A DNA stretch of 64,000 nt from Dermatemys mawii (lineage: Eukaryota; Chordata; Testudines; Dermatemydidae). The translations under genes and the position numbers were made by a program. Of the stretch, positions 11,107-21,504 are shown piece after piece (the stretch's first letter is position 1; each line of letters starts with the position of its first letter). The notes under the pieces were generated by a model. That model was not told the origin of the DNA. It worked only from the letters and a program-made list of their open reading frames with translations, and made no database searches. Where the stretch lies: assembly GCA_007922305.1 (NCBI GenBank), contig ML677386.1, forward strand, positions 7,287,802 through 7,351,801, in the 5' to 3' direction.

Positions 11107-13510
11107 CTGGGAATATGCAAACACAGAATGAGACCATATCTTAAACCAGCCAATGGTATTCTTAGATATATCAGTTAAGCTTTGTTCTGCTGTTATGTAA
11201 TACTTTTGCAATGTTTGTTTATTTTAATTCTTGAACAAATTCCCAAGCTTTTAGTGCATATACAAATATTACATAGATTTAACCTTCCCCACCAAAAAGA
11301 GCTTGGCAGAACAAATGGGCTTTGAAAGTCAACAGGTATCACAGAGAGAGTGCCTTGCCTCCAGCATTTTCTTAATTAAACCAATGGCTTGTGACTTAAG
11401 CACTTCTGATTTCAACGGTTGCAATTACATGCAAGGAACGAAGTGATCTCTGTGATATCCAAGATGCAACCCATCTAAGGCTAAAGATAAAAATTAACAC
11501 CTGCAATTAAATCCCAAATCAAACTGGAAGAGAGTGCAAATCAGGGAACACAGGTGTAAAAGGAGTCCTTGACAGACACACCCTTTACCTGGTACAAAAT
11601 GCAATGGCCAGTTTGTTAAAATTTCTGGGTCACTTAAAGCATAGTTTCAAGCAATATATACTACATTTATTCGGCTGGAGGTGAGAAAGGCATGAATCAC
11701 CACGGTAAGCTCCACATATAAAAGAAGAGGACCTGACCTCTCTCTGGCCAAACACAAATAATAAATTGCTTTTTTTGGCCACTGATACTAACTCAGTGTC
11801 CTGAAACAGCTGTGGATCCAACAAGACGCCAGGGAGGAAACCTGAATGATAAAAGGTGAACTCTTCCTTTTGAGATGGTTATTTTCTATGCCAATTATTC
11901 TGGCTAGTCCCCTTAGTCTTGCTGGGGCTGTGTTTCAACCACTTTGCACCCATCCAAACTCAAGCAGCAGCAGCAGCAAAACAGCAGGCAAATCAATTAA
12001 CTGCATCGGCTGGACTCAAATGAAATGGAAATATACAACTGAGTCATCTGCACATTGGAGATATAAGACTTCATGTTGCCTCAATGTATCCAACAGAGGC
12101 CTTACAAATATGTTGAGCAAGAAGCATCATGAGATAGAAGCCTGCAGCAACCAACACAAGAGGATCCTTGAGACAGACAGGCACCACCTTCAGTGCTCTC
12201 TTGGCCAGAAAAGAAGTCCTGCCAGTGACCACAGCAACACCTTGTGGTCAAGACAATCAAAGGTAGCTCACAGACCTAGAAAGGCATGGGTCCAACTCAT
12301 AGTGGTGGCCTGAAGAAGAGAGAGATAAATGTTTCCATGCTGAATTTAGGAACTAAAATAGTATATCTATTCATACTACAAAACTCATCATATAGCCTGC
12401 ACCCAACTTTTCTGCCTGTATCAGGTATATGGGAACTTCAAACCCACCTGACAGAGGTATGAATACTGTAAACTCTTTGTTCAAAGGGGAAAAAAAGCTA
12501 TATTTTCTACCAACACCACTAGGCATACGAAATAGCAAAAGGCACAGCAGTCTCCTGCATGCATCACAAACTCATAGATCTCAGTACTGCAGTAACCCCC
12601 CCACAGCTGCTATTGAAATAGGGCTTGATTCAAGCTTCCTGAAATCAGTGGGAATCTTTCTAAGACTTCAGTGGTCATGAACATGGCACATAGTCCCCAG
12701 GACTTTGTTCAGAATTGAAACCACATAGGAGGGGCACGCAAATCGCAGGGAAGTCCCAGTTATATTGAGATTTCTGGCAGCTACTATCTAAAAAGTAGTA
12801 AAAAATAGTGTGAGTGTGAGTGAGTGTGTGTGTGTGTGTGAGATGTGGCTAAGTTAATCTTGCTATTAGAACCTTTACTTTTACATTTTCCTTATTTACA
12901 TTCAAAGTTGCAAGTAGTTTAGCACTACTGTAGTGTTTTGCTTTTTGTTTCTCTTTTTTAACATAAAAGAAAAATAAAGCAAAGTGCCTTAGGCTATGGC
13001 ACTATAGAGATGCACAGTTGTGTTGGCACAAATCCACAAGTCTTAAACTGCACCAAATGATAGTTACACAAAAATCTGCAGCAGTAGCTTTATATAGCTA
13101 TTGCATAACTCAGATCTGCGCAACATTAAAGTGTTGCAGATAACTATGAAACTGAAATCTGAATAAAATTGTTTTACTGTGCTTACAATGAAAGCAAATT
13201 TATGGTGGTTTTTCTACTATGTTATTTTAAAATCCATTTGATCATGCTTACCAAACAACTCTTGCGCATAAAGGTGAAGTTCTGGGAGATTTTGTAGTTC
13301 AGCCATTCAAGTTACTTGTACACAAAACCAAAAGCTTGATTTTTTTACTTAAATGAAAAAGTATACTCTTTTTTCACCTGCTTATCTAATATTTTTTTAA
13401 AAAGCAACAGATTTTACGCAATCTATCTAAAGCAACTCGTATTTGTGTAAAGACCAAACACAAAAAGAAGAAATTGAGAGGTAAGAATTTACAAGAAAGG
13501 GAACACAGTA
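11107..13510. other. GNPAT intron 1, left part
   Basis: This 2.4 kb holds a CAG trinucleotide run near 11.96 kb, a TG microsatellite at about 12809-12842, and a short element with GGGCTTGATTCAAGC and TCAGTGG near 12.61-12.68 kb related to the short palindromic family. Two open frames (64 and 155 codons, at 11.6-12.3 kb) have no recognisable product. Confidence 0.5.
12809..12842. repeat. TG/TGAG microsatellite
   Basis: GTGTGAGTGTGAGTGAG is followed by an uninterrupted TG run. It lies in GNPAT intron 1. Confidence 0.85.
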
Positions 13511-13516
13511 AATTAA

Positions 13517-13811
13517 GGCTATGCCTACCCTGCACACCATACAATGGCACAGCTGCACCACTGCAGCTGCATCATTGTAAGATGCAGTGTAGCCGCTCTC
13601 TTTATCACTGGGAGAGAGCTCTCCTGATGACAAAACAAAACCACCTTAAACAAGGGGCTTTAGCTTCATTACTAGGAGCACAGATCCCACTGATTAAGTT
13701 CTCTCTCGTTTCATCGTTAAACATTTTGTCGTTTGCGAGGTGAGTGGGTATTTTTTCACACCACTAAGTGACAAAAGTTTTAACAATGAAATCGCCAGTG
13801 TAGACATAACC
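13517..13811. mobile_element. Short TIR element, GTCTACACT family copy 2
   Basis: It begins GGCTATGCCTACCCTGC and ends GTGTAGACATAACC, complementary ends of the same type as the 24.1 kb copy. Length is about 295 bp. The 89-codon open frame inside is fortuitous. Confidence 0.65.
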
Positions 13812-14676
13812 TGGATCTCTACCAATTGTTAAATACAGATGTGGTCATTTAAAGTTCCTTACATTTGATTTTTTTTCAGTGACATTTAAAAGGATTATAA
13901 AATTTTCAATCTTTGCTTCTCCCTCCAGTCTCCAATTGATCAGTGTGCCACAAAACCTAAGTAATCTAAGAACATATGTGCTATGACTGGCATTAGCATG
14001 TGTAGTGTGTCAGCTGTTGTCACTGATCTCTCTGCATCAATCCTCCTGCTCAAAAATAAAGCAGGAAAAGAAGAATCTATAAAAAGGGCTCCAAGACCTA
14101 AAATGAAAGTGGTGTGGAGGGGCGGGAAGGGTGAGATAGGGCATAGTATAGTGCTAGTTATTAAATACATGCAAAATGTCAAAATATATTGGTACATAGA
14201 TATAAATTTAGGCCTTTATTTCAGCTAGAAAACATCAAGCAAAGCCCTGCAAATTTGGTAATCTGCAGTTATGTAGAAAGAGAAAATGCAATACTCAGCT
14301 TTGGCATTATCACATCCATCAGCCACTGCATTGCCAGTGCCACCACAGAACGCTCATCTGGTGACAGCAGATTTAAAGAGTACATTGTCAAGCTAAGAGT
14401 CACATTTCTATCTGATTGAATAGCCAGACCACAGAAACATCCCCACTTTCTCAGTTTGTTTACTTGGTGTAATTTGACAGTGCTTTCCCTACAGCCAATT
14501 TCTCTTTTGGTTTGATGGTTAGTTTCACTTCCTGGCCTCAAGCCCTGCTCAGGGAGCTAGATAAATGAAAAGAATCCAAATTGTTTCACTTTTGGTCTCA
14601 TGGTTTTTAAGCCACTTATGATTTTTGGACATTTGACTCATGAGATTTGAACACCTGGGTTTGGAAATACTGCAAT

Positions 14677-15215
14677 AGGAGAACATAAGAATGGCGATAC
14701 TGGTCCATATAGGCCAGTATCCTGTCTCTGACAGTGGCCAGTCGTCCCTCAAGCTTCAGAAGGAATGAATAGGGCAATTTTGAATGCTCTATCCCCGATC
14801 CAGTCCCAGCTTCCGGTAGTTGGACACTTAGGGATTCCTGGAGCATGGGGCTACATCCCTGACCATCTTGGCTAACAGCCATTGACGGACCTATCCTCCA
14901 TGAACTTATTTTTTTTTTTAACCCAGTTATAGTTTTGGCTTTCACAATATCCCCTGGCAATAAGTTCCACAGGTTGACTGTGCATTGCATGAAGTAGTAC
15001 TTCCTTACGTATGTTTTAAACCTGCTGTCTATTAGTTTCATCTGGTAACCCCTAGTTCTTGTTATGTGAAAGGGTAATTAACACTACCCTATTCACTTTC
15101 CCCACACCATTCATGATTTTATAGATCTGTATCAGATCTTCCCCTCAGTGATCTTTTCCAAACTGAGCAGGCCCAGTCTTTTAAGCCTCTCCCCATATGG
15201 GAGTTGTTCCATCCC
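14677..15215 (-). mobile_element. CR1 LINE 3' end
   Basis: The minus strand ends in the typical CR1 tail (reverse of GAACATAAGAATGGC) and carries TGGCCAGTATCC-type 3'UTR followed upstream by the ORF2 C-terminus: INSRFKTYVRKYYF-like and VNLWNLLPGDIVKAKT in one frame. It is truncated at the 5' side and has frameshifts. Confidence 0.85.
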
Positions 15216-16660
15216 CCTAAACAGGAGGAAAGCAGGGTGCTATAAGGAGATTTCCTGGGCACTTCTTACAGCCCCTCAGATACCATTGAGGGAATGTCCC
15301 TGCGAGCTAAGGGGAAAGCAGATGAGAAACCAGCATTTCATTGACAAAGAAACAGGACACAAGGGTGCCTGGGAGGAATCTCATCAAAGGATTAGAAGTA
15401 AGAGGGAGGGACCCTGCAGTGGGTAAGAAGGGTAAAGGAGTGAAGGGGTCAACAACTGAGCTGAAAAAGGAATGAGAGGACAGAGATGTTAAGTCCTGAT
15501 CATGAATCAGTTGGGAAAAACAGAAGGAGCAGGTGGCAGTGCAGAGCAAAGGAAGTGGATGGGCGATGCAACAGTAACAAGGAGGAGCAATCCTTGGTGA
15601 AGCTGAAGTCAAGCGAGTGGCCGTTTGGGAAAATGGAGATCCAGACCTGAAGGTCTAACAAGACGGTGAGGAGAGGAAGGAGGCTAAGCAGCAGAAGGGA
15701 TGTCAACTTGGAAGCTGAAGTTACTGAAAATGAGGGTGGAGGATTGCAACGATAAATCATTGCAGCATGAAGGGGAGAGCCTCTCTCTGTGCCAACATGG
15801 AGCCCTAGTGAATATAGTGGGACTCCACATGGCCATAAGAATACATGGATCAAGTTATAGTCATCACAGATCCAAGAAGGCATTCTGCTTTAAGGTTGAG
15901 TTCCAATCTCCTTTCTAGATTCCACACATCACACATCTTTCAGCTGTTCCTACTTTTCTCAGACAAATTCCTGTTAGTCTGAAGTTCATGATTCTGTGTG
16001 TAGGAAGGAAGAGGAGAGATGAAGTAGATCTTTAAATGCTGAACAAATTTCACTCAGTTATTTGAATGGAGAACAGTTTATCCATATGTTCTAAATAATA
16101 AAAAACTGCATTAATTCAGGTACCTCAAAAATTGGCTGATGCTAGAAATGTCAAACTGTACTTGTTTTGTAGAATCCTCACTAGGAAAGGGGGAACAAAA
16201 ATCAAGTTTTACAATAAACATTTTTACAGTAAAAAATGCTGAAGCTGGGAATTTTACACATGTATTTGTGTAACTGCGCTGGAGAAGCAGGGCAGTTTCC
16301 ACAGTTAAAAGATATACTGCTTAACTGATCCACTTAGAACCACACTAGTACTGCTATCCCACTATACAGGCACAAGGTGTTTAAAGCATTCCAGGCCTGA
16401 TCCAAAGCCCAGTGAAATCAATGAGAGCCATTCAGTGGGCATGAATCAAATCCTCTGACAACAAAGACATCTTTAAAGTAGTCTTGGTGCTTTTTCTCCC
16501 ATCCTCCATTCTCCTTCAAACAGACAGATTAAGTGCAAAGACTAGCATTATTGTAATATTCGATTTCAGAAGTCAAACACTCAGAAGTCTGGAACTCTAG
16601 CTTTTGTAATGTCCTATCATTTTGTACAAATCACAATACTGATTAAACAAACAGTAAAAC
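15216..16660. other. GNPAT intron 1, middle part
   Basis: Nothing protein-coding is recognised. A short piece of the palindromic GGCCTGATCCAAAGCCCA family is at about 16394-16430. Confidence 0.5.
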
Positions 16661-16734
16661 TGAAAAAACAATAAGGAGTTTTGTGGCATCTTAAAGACTA
16701 ACAAAGGCTCCTTAAAGATTAACAAAGGCTCCAT

Positions 16735-17116
16735 GTTTAGTTGGCAGCCGGTATCAAGTGGAGTGCCCCAAGGGTCAGTCCTGGGGCCGGTTTTGTTCAA
16801 TAGCTTCATTAATGATCAGGAGGATGGTGTGGACTGCACCCTCAGCAAGTTTGCAGATGACACTAAACTGGGAGGAGTGGCAGATACGCAGGAGGGTAGG
16901 GATAGGACACAGGGAACCTAGACAAATTAGAGGATTGGGCCAAAAGAAATCTGATGAGGTTCAACAAGGACAAGCGCAGAGTCCTGCACTTAGAATGGAA
17001 GAATCCCATGCACTGCTATAGACTAGGGACCAAATGGCTAGGCAGCAGTTCTGCAGAAAAAGACCGAGGGGTTACAGCGGACGAGAAGCTGGATACGAGT
17101 CAACAGTGTGCCCTTG
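16735..17116 (+). mobile_element. CR1 LINE A, left piece (reverse transcriptase)
   Basis: It reads [20 protein letters not shown], then [17 protein letters not shown], the motif 4 (GVPQGS) and motif 5 (FADD) blocks of CR1 reverse transcriptase, then drifts out of frame. The piece stops at CAGTGTGCCCTTG and resumes at 18200, so the copy was split by a later insertion. Confidence 0.9.
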
Positions 17117-18199
17117 CGAACAGGGGCTGCTAACAGGGACTTTCGAGAGGGAGTTCTTGTACATATCACAATATGTGATAAATCCTTTAACTTGAGCTAT
17201 AATCCAAATTTCTTGATTTAAACTAAACTTTGTTGTTATCCTAGGTAGCTCTAAAAGATAATGCAGGCAGAAGCCCAGCAGCAGAGTGAGAGAGTGAGAG
17301 CAATTATAATAAATGTAAAGTAATGCACTTTGGAAAAAATAACCTCAACTATACGTACAATATGATGGGGGCAAATTTAGCTACAACTAATCAGGAAAAA
17401 GATCTTGGAGTCATCGTGGATAGTTCTCTGAAGATATCCATGCAGTGTGAAGCAGCAGTCAAATAATCAAACAGGATGTTAGGAATCATTAAAAAAGGGA
17501 TAGAGAATAAGATGGAGAATATCTTATTGCCCTTATACAAATCCATGGTGCGCCCACATCTTGAATACTGTGTACAAATGTGGTCTCCTCATCTCAAAAA
17601 GGACATACTGGCATCAGAAAAGGTTCAGAAAAGGGCAACTAAAATGATTAGGGGATTAGAAAGGGTCCCATATGAGGACAGATTAAAGAAGCTAGGACTT
17701 TTTAGCTTGGAAAAGAGGAGACTAAGGGGGGATATGATAGAGGTATATAAAATCATGAGTGGCATGGAGAAAGTGAATAAGGAAAAGTTATTTACTTGTT
17801 CCCATAACAGAAGAACTAGGAGCCACCCATTGAAATTAGTGGGCAGCAGGTTTAAAACAAATAAAAGGAAGTTCTTCTTCACACAGCGCACAGTCAACCT
17901 GTGGAACTCCTTGCCTGAGGAGGCTGTGAAGGCTAGGACTGTAACAGGGTTTAAAAGAGAACTGGATAAATTCATGGAGGTTAAGTCCATTAATGGCTAT
18001 TAGCCAGGATGGGTAAGGAATGGTGTCCCTAGCCTCTGTTTGTCAGAGGGGGGTGATGGATGGCAGGAGACACATCACTTGATCTTTACCTGTTAGGTTC
18101 ACTCACTCTGGGGCACCTGTCATTGGCCACTGTCAGTAGACAGGATACTGGGCTAGATGGACCTTTGGTCTGACCCAGAACGGCCTTTCTTATGTTCTT
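17117..18199 (+). mobile_element. CR1 LINE B, inserted in CR1 A
   Basis: A second CR1 subfamily lies inside copy A. It reads DLGVIVDSSLK-type sequence, then an open frame of 175 codons (17476-18003) with [40 protein letters not shown] and RTVNLWNSLPEEAVKARTVT, the C-terminus of CR1 ORF2. The 3'UTR holds GGATACTGGGCTAGATGGAC and ends CTTATGTTCTT. The first about 160 bp (17117-17280) are not clearly CR1 and may be a further fragment. Confidence 0.85.
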
Positions 18200-18822
18200 G
18201 CTGCCAAGAAGGCTGACGGCATTTTGGGTTGTATAGGTAGGGGCAATGCCAGCAGATCAAGGGATGTGATCATTCCCCTCTATTCGGCATTGGTGAGGCC
18301 TCATCTGGAGTCCTGTGTTCAGTTTTGGACCCCACACTACAAGAAGGATATGAAAAAATTGGAAAGAGTCCAGCAGAGGGCAACAAAAATGATTAGGGGG
18401 CTAGAGCACATGACTTATGAGGAGAGGCTGAGGGAACTGGGATTGTTTAGTCTGGAGAAGAGAAGAATGAGGGGGGATTTGATAGGTGCTTTCAACTACC
18501 TGAAAGGGAGATCCAAAGAGGATGGATCTAGACTGTTCTCAGTGGTACCAGATGACAGAACAAGGAATAATGGTCTTAAGTTGCTGTGGGAGAAGGTTTA
18601 GGTTGGATATTAGGAAAAACTCTTTCACTAGGAGGGTGGTGAAGCACTGGAATGGGTTACCTAGGGAGGTGGTGAAATCTCCTTCCTTAGAGGTTTTTTA
18701 GGTCAGGCTTGACAAAGCCCTGGCTGGAATGATTTAGTTGGGGGTTGGTCCTACTCTGAACAGGGGGCTGGACTAGATGACCTCCTGAGGTCCCTTTCCA
18801 ACCCTCATATTCTACAATTATA
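18200..18822 (+). mobile_element. CR1 LINE A, right piece (ORF2 end and 3' tail)
   Basis: It resumes copy A at GCCAAGAAGGCTGACGGC. It encodes [20 protein letters not shown], then [20 protein letters not shown] and [20 protein letters not shown] before a frameshift. The 3' end reads GACCTCCTGAGGTCCCTTTC and the eroded tail ATTCTACAATTATATGA, normally ATTCTATGATTCTATGA in CR1. Confidence 0.93.
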
Positions 18823-18885
18823 TGAAATTTATTAGAGCATAAGCTTTCATGGGCTGTGACCCACTTCTTCAGATGTAATATTGTA

Positions 18886-19860
18886 GATTTCCATTTAAAA
18901 AGGAGATGTTTGTATATCTGCAATAGAAAACTTCTTATTGGTGATAGGGAATTTCTTTACAATTTCACTCCAACTACATTTAAAAAAAAAAAAAAAGAAT
19001 TGAGATGGAAAATAAGTCTACTATAAAGGGAAAGGAACTGAAATAAGTAACCACCTTCAGATTTAGGAGCCTATAGAGATGTAGTTGATGGCTTCTGAAC
19101 AGAACTCACACAGAATCATAAATTTAGTGAATATTAGTTAACAGACATTTAGATGATAGTAAAGTAGTGCTATTTATTGTCAATTTAAACAGCAATCATA
19201 CTTGCAAATCTCTTTCTTATGTGGACCTCTTTTCTTTCATCACTAAGTAATTCCCACTAGTGTGTGGGAGGTAAGATTAGTTTGACAACATATAGCCATC
19301 ATCATACCAGCACCATCTCTTGTCATTTATAAGGGTGCATTTATTACCTCATCCCAAATTGTTTCCCCCAGGCTATTAATTGTAAGATGCTATAATTACA
19401 TTTTATGGGTTTTATTTGTACTAGACATTTTATATTCTGTCTGGGAAGCTGAGGCAAAGAGAAAAACCTATGGTGATTAAAAGGGGTAGGGGGATGATTT
19501 CAAACAGTCCTGAATGAGAGTATCAAACCCGAAAGTGAAACACACACCAAAACCATCAGAACAGAAGGCAAGAGGTTGCACTGAACAGTAAGATCCCTGT
19601 GCATGGAGGGAGAACGATTAATTTTCACCTTTCCTAAAGGATACACCATATGAGGAGTTCATAATACACAGCAAAATCTTTCCTGCTACAAAACAGAGAG
19701 CAGCCCCTGGTCCCCACTCTGCTGCACCTGAAGGTTGGCAAACATTACCATGGCGGGAGCTGGCATCGCACTGCGGGCTGGTAGCAAGCACAGCATCGGA
19801 GCTGTAGGTGGCAATGCACGCGGCTGAGTAGCCAAAGGGGAGCGTGGTCATTTCCCTAGG
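18886..19860. other. GNPAT intron 1, promoter-proximal part
   Basis: AT-rich to about 19.6 kb, including a poly-A run near 18.98 kb, then rising GC towards the CpG island. No exon or clear repeat is seen. Confidence 0.5.
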
Positions 19861-20105
19861 CGTCGTTAGGGTTCAGAGTGAACGGCGGCAAAAGGACCCC
19901 CTCGCTTGCGGTCTGCGTGGCGTCTCTGGAGCAGTTCAACTCGCCCCGGCGTCCGAGGACAGGACCAGCCCTCCCCGCAGCGCCCCCTGCCGTTCCCTGG
20001 GGGAAGGAGACGAAATACCCGCCCCCCAAGCGGCTGTTGGGGGGCGCCCCGCAGCCGGGTCGAGCCCAGACGCGCGGGGAGGGGGCCGTGCCCCCCGGCA
20101 CCTAC

Positions 20106-20150
20106 CGAGTACATAGGGGCCCCGAGCCGAGAGCGCCCCGCCGCCGCCAT
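20106..20150 (-). CDS. GNPAT: GNPAT coding exon 1 (start codon exon)
   Basis: The start ATG (20150-20148) lies in a strong context, with purine-rich GCAGG before it and G after it. It opens 15 codons reading MAAAGRSRLGAPMYS, and the exon ends in TCG followed by the donor GTAGGT. Phase 0 matches exon 2, so the joint reads MYS-QKEL, comparable to YSKEL in human GNPAT. The N-terminus is about eight residues shorter than the human one and unlike it before the YS pair. The same frame stays open upstream to 20336, but that stretch overlaps the promoter and the C1orf131 leader, so the 20150 start is preferred. A second in-frame ATG is codon 13. Confidence 0.8.
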
Positions 20151-20406
20151 CCTGCCTGCGCTGCCGCCGGGCTGAGCCCGCCCCGCCTTATCGGCCTCCG
20201 TGGCCTCCGCCTCCACCCGGAGCGCCCATTCCCGCGCCCGCCTCGCTCTGCCTAGCGGGCAGCTCCGAGCGGGGGAGGGGAGAAGCGACCCGTGGGCGCC
20301 GCCATGTTGGATACGACGGCGGCCGCCTGTGGCCAAAGCCGCGCGTGCGTTCGCTCATTTGTTCTTCCGCGCCGCGGGTGGGTCGGGGGAGAACGTGGTC
20401 CCGGGG
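20151..20406. promoter_or_regulatory. Bidirectional CpG-island promoter of GNPAT and C1orf131
   Basis: Only 256 bp separate the divergent start codons. The interval, and the GC-rich block around it from about 19.86 to 20.6 kb, is dense in CpG while flanking DNA is AT-rich. No TATA box is evident. Visible candidate sites are a YY1-type GCCATGTT (20301-20308), an NRF1-like GCGCGTGCGT (20341-20350) and an ETS-like CTTCCG (20364-20369). TATA-less CpG promoters with YY1, NRF1 and ETS sites are typical of housekeeping divergent pairs. Transcription start points are not determined here. Confidence 0.8.
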
Positions 20407-20503
20407 ATGAAGCGGAGCCCGGGCGGGTGCGAGCAGCAGCAGGAGGCGGAGGCTGCGCGCTGCTGCCTGTTGGACGCGGTGCTCAGCTCCCTGTATGATC
20501 TCG
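20407..20503 (+). CDS. C1orf131: C1orf131 coding exon 1
   Basis: ATG at 20407 opens 32 codons plus one base, MKRSPGG and so on to LLDAVLSSLYDL, then G/GTGGGT as donor. The frame is open upstream without an ATG, so this is the first ATG of the frame. An alternative donor GTGAGC after 20507 would fit an exon 2 acceptor five bases earlier and add glycine and threonine codons; both choices keep the frame. An upstream out-of-frame ATG at 20304 opens a frame to 20498 that overlaps this start and would act as an upstream ORF if transcribed. Confidence 0.8.
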
Positions 20504-20802
20504 GTGGGTGAGCGGGGGAGCCGCGCGTGTAGGGCCGGGCGCTACCGTCCGGTAGGCAGGGCTCCAGCCGGGGCCCACTGCGGACACTGTGCCCCTGGTG
20601 GGAGGGGACAGGGCCGCTCCTGTAGGTCCAGCGACCCCAGAAAGATTGTCTGTCAGCCCTTCATCCCCTAGAGACCCTCGAGCCCCGTAGTATTTAACCT
20701 TTACTAGGCTAGCGGCAGTCCTTTACTATGTGTCTATCTCATGTGCCCATCATCACTGTGGTCCCTTGTGCAAATAAACTTGCGTGTTGATTGGGGCTAT
20801 AC

Positions 20803-21407
20803 CAGTGGCTCTCAACCTTCCCAGTCTACTGTATGCCTTTTAGGAGTCTGATTTGTTTTGCATGCCCCCAAGCTTCACCTTACTTAAAAACGACTTGCTT
20901 AAAAAATCAGACATAAAAATACAAGAGTGTCACAGCACACTATTACTGAAAAATTGCTTGCTTTCCCATTATTACCATATAATTATAAAGTAAATCAACT
21001 GGAATGTAAATATTGTACTTATATAGAGTCTACTATATAGAGCAGTGTAAACAAGTGAAATTTTAGTTTGTACTGACTTTATTACTGCTTTTTATGTAGC
21101 CCAGGCCTGCACAACTGGGAAAGCAGTGAGGGCCATATTACTGCATAAAACCAGTTGTGGGCCAAAAAGCCTCACCCCGCCCCCATCCGCTTCCCCCTAC
21201 CCCACCATTTGGTTTGCCCCGACCCCTACTCACCCCTGCGGGCCGCACCGTGAGCCCATGTGGGCCGCATGTGGCTCCTGGGCCGCATGTTGTGCGGGCC
21301 TGATGTAGCCTGTTGTAAAACTGGGCAAATCTCTAGATGAGTTGATATACCCCTGGAAGATCTCCGCATGCCCCCAGGGGTATGCATACCTGGGTTGAGA
21401 ACCACTG
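20803..21407. mobile_element. hAT-type element, outer (host of nested element)
   Basis: It begins CAGTGGCTCTCAACC and ends GGGTTGAGAACCACTG, inverted repeats with one mismatch. It is flanked by identical 8-bp direct repeats GGCTATAC (20795-20802 and 21408-21415), the hallmark of hAT transposition. Without the inner insertion it is about 396 bp, non-autonomous. It lies in C1orf131 intron 1, ending about 97 bp before exon 2. Confidence 0.93.
21102..21302. mobile_element. hAT-type element, inner (nested)
   Basis: A 201-bp GC-rich element begins CAGGCCTGCACAAC and ends GTTGTGCGGGCCTG, inverted with one mismatch. It is flanked by perfect 8-bp duplications ATGTAGCC (21094-21101 and 21303-21310) made from the outer element. 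A second copy of the same family is at 55199-55406. Confidence 0.93.
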
Positions 21408-21504
21408 GGCTATACAAAAGAAAGTGAAAGGGGAGGAAATAAACACTAAATGTCTTATTGGGTACCTGAGAAAAGAAAGCTGAAATGTTTGTTTTGAAGC
21501 ACAG

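Larger units (their letters stand above)
16660..18885. repeat. Host repeat split by the CR1 nest
   Basis: The left flank (about 16672-16703: AAGGAGTTTTGTGGCATC, TTAAAGACTAACAAA) and the right flank (about 18825-18880: AAATTTATTAGAGCATAAGC, CCACTTCTTCAGATG) read together as one known short reptilian repeat with the form GTGGCACCTTAGAGACTAAC, AAATTTATTAGAGCATAAGC, then TTCATCGGATG. The CR1 nest interrupts it. A 21-bp motif CTTAAAGAYTAACAAAGGCTC is tandemly doubled at the left junction (about 16690-16731). Confidence 0.6.

Noticed and set aside
11846..12313. 155-codon frame in GNPAT intron 1
   Set aside because: A CAG run near its start and no domain; on the strand opposite to GNPAT with no splice-linked partner. 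Probably chance or an old repeat.
14616..15041. 141-codon minus-strand frame
   Set aside because: It is a CR1 3' part, with VNLWNLLPGDIVKAKT from ORF2, not a host gene.
17476..18003. 175-codon frame as a host gene
   Set aside because: Its sequence is the CR1 ORF2 C-terminus, so it is annotated as a mobile element.
19866..20336. 156-codon minus-strand frame across the promoter
   Set aside because: Only codons from ATG 20150 to the donor at 20106 are GNPAT; the rest is GC-rich promoter and intron with no conserved protein.
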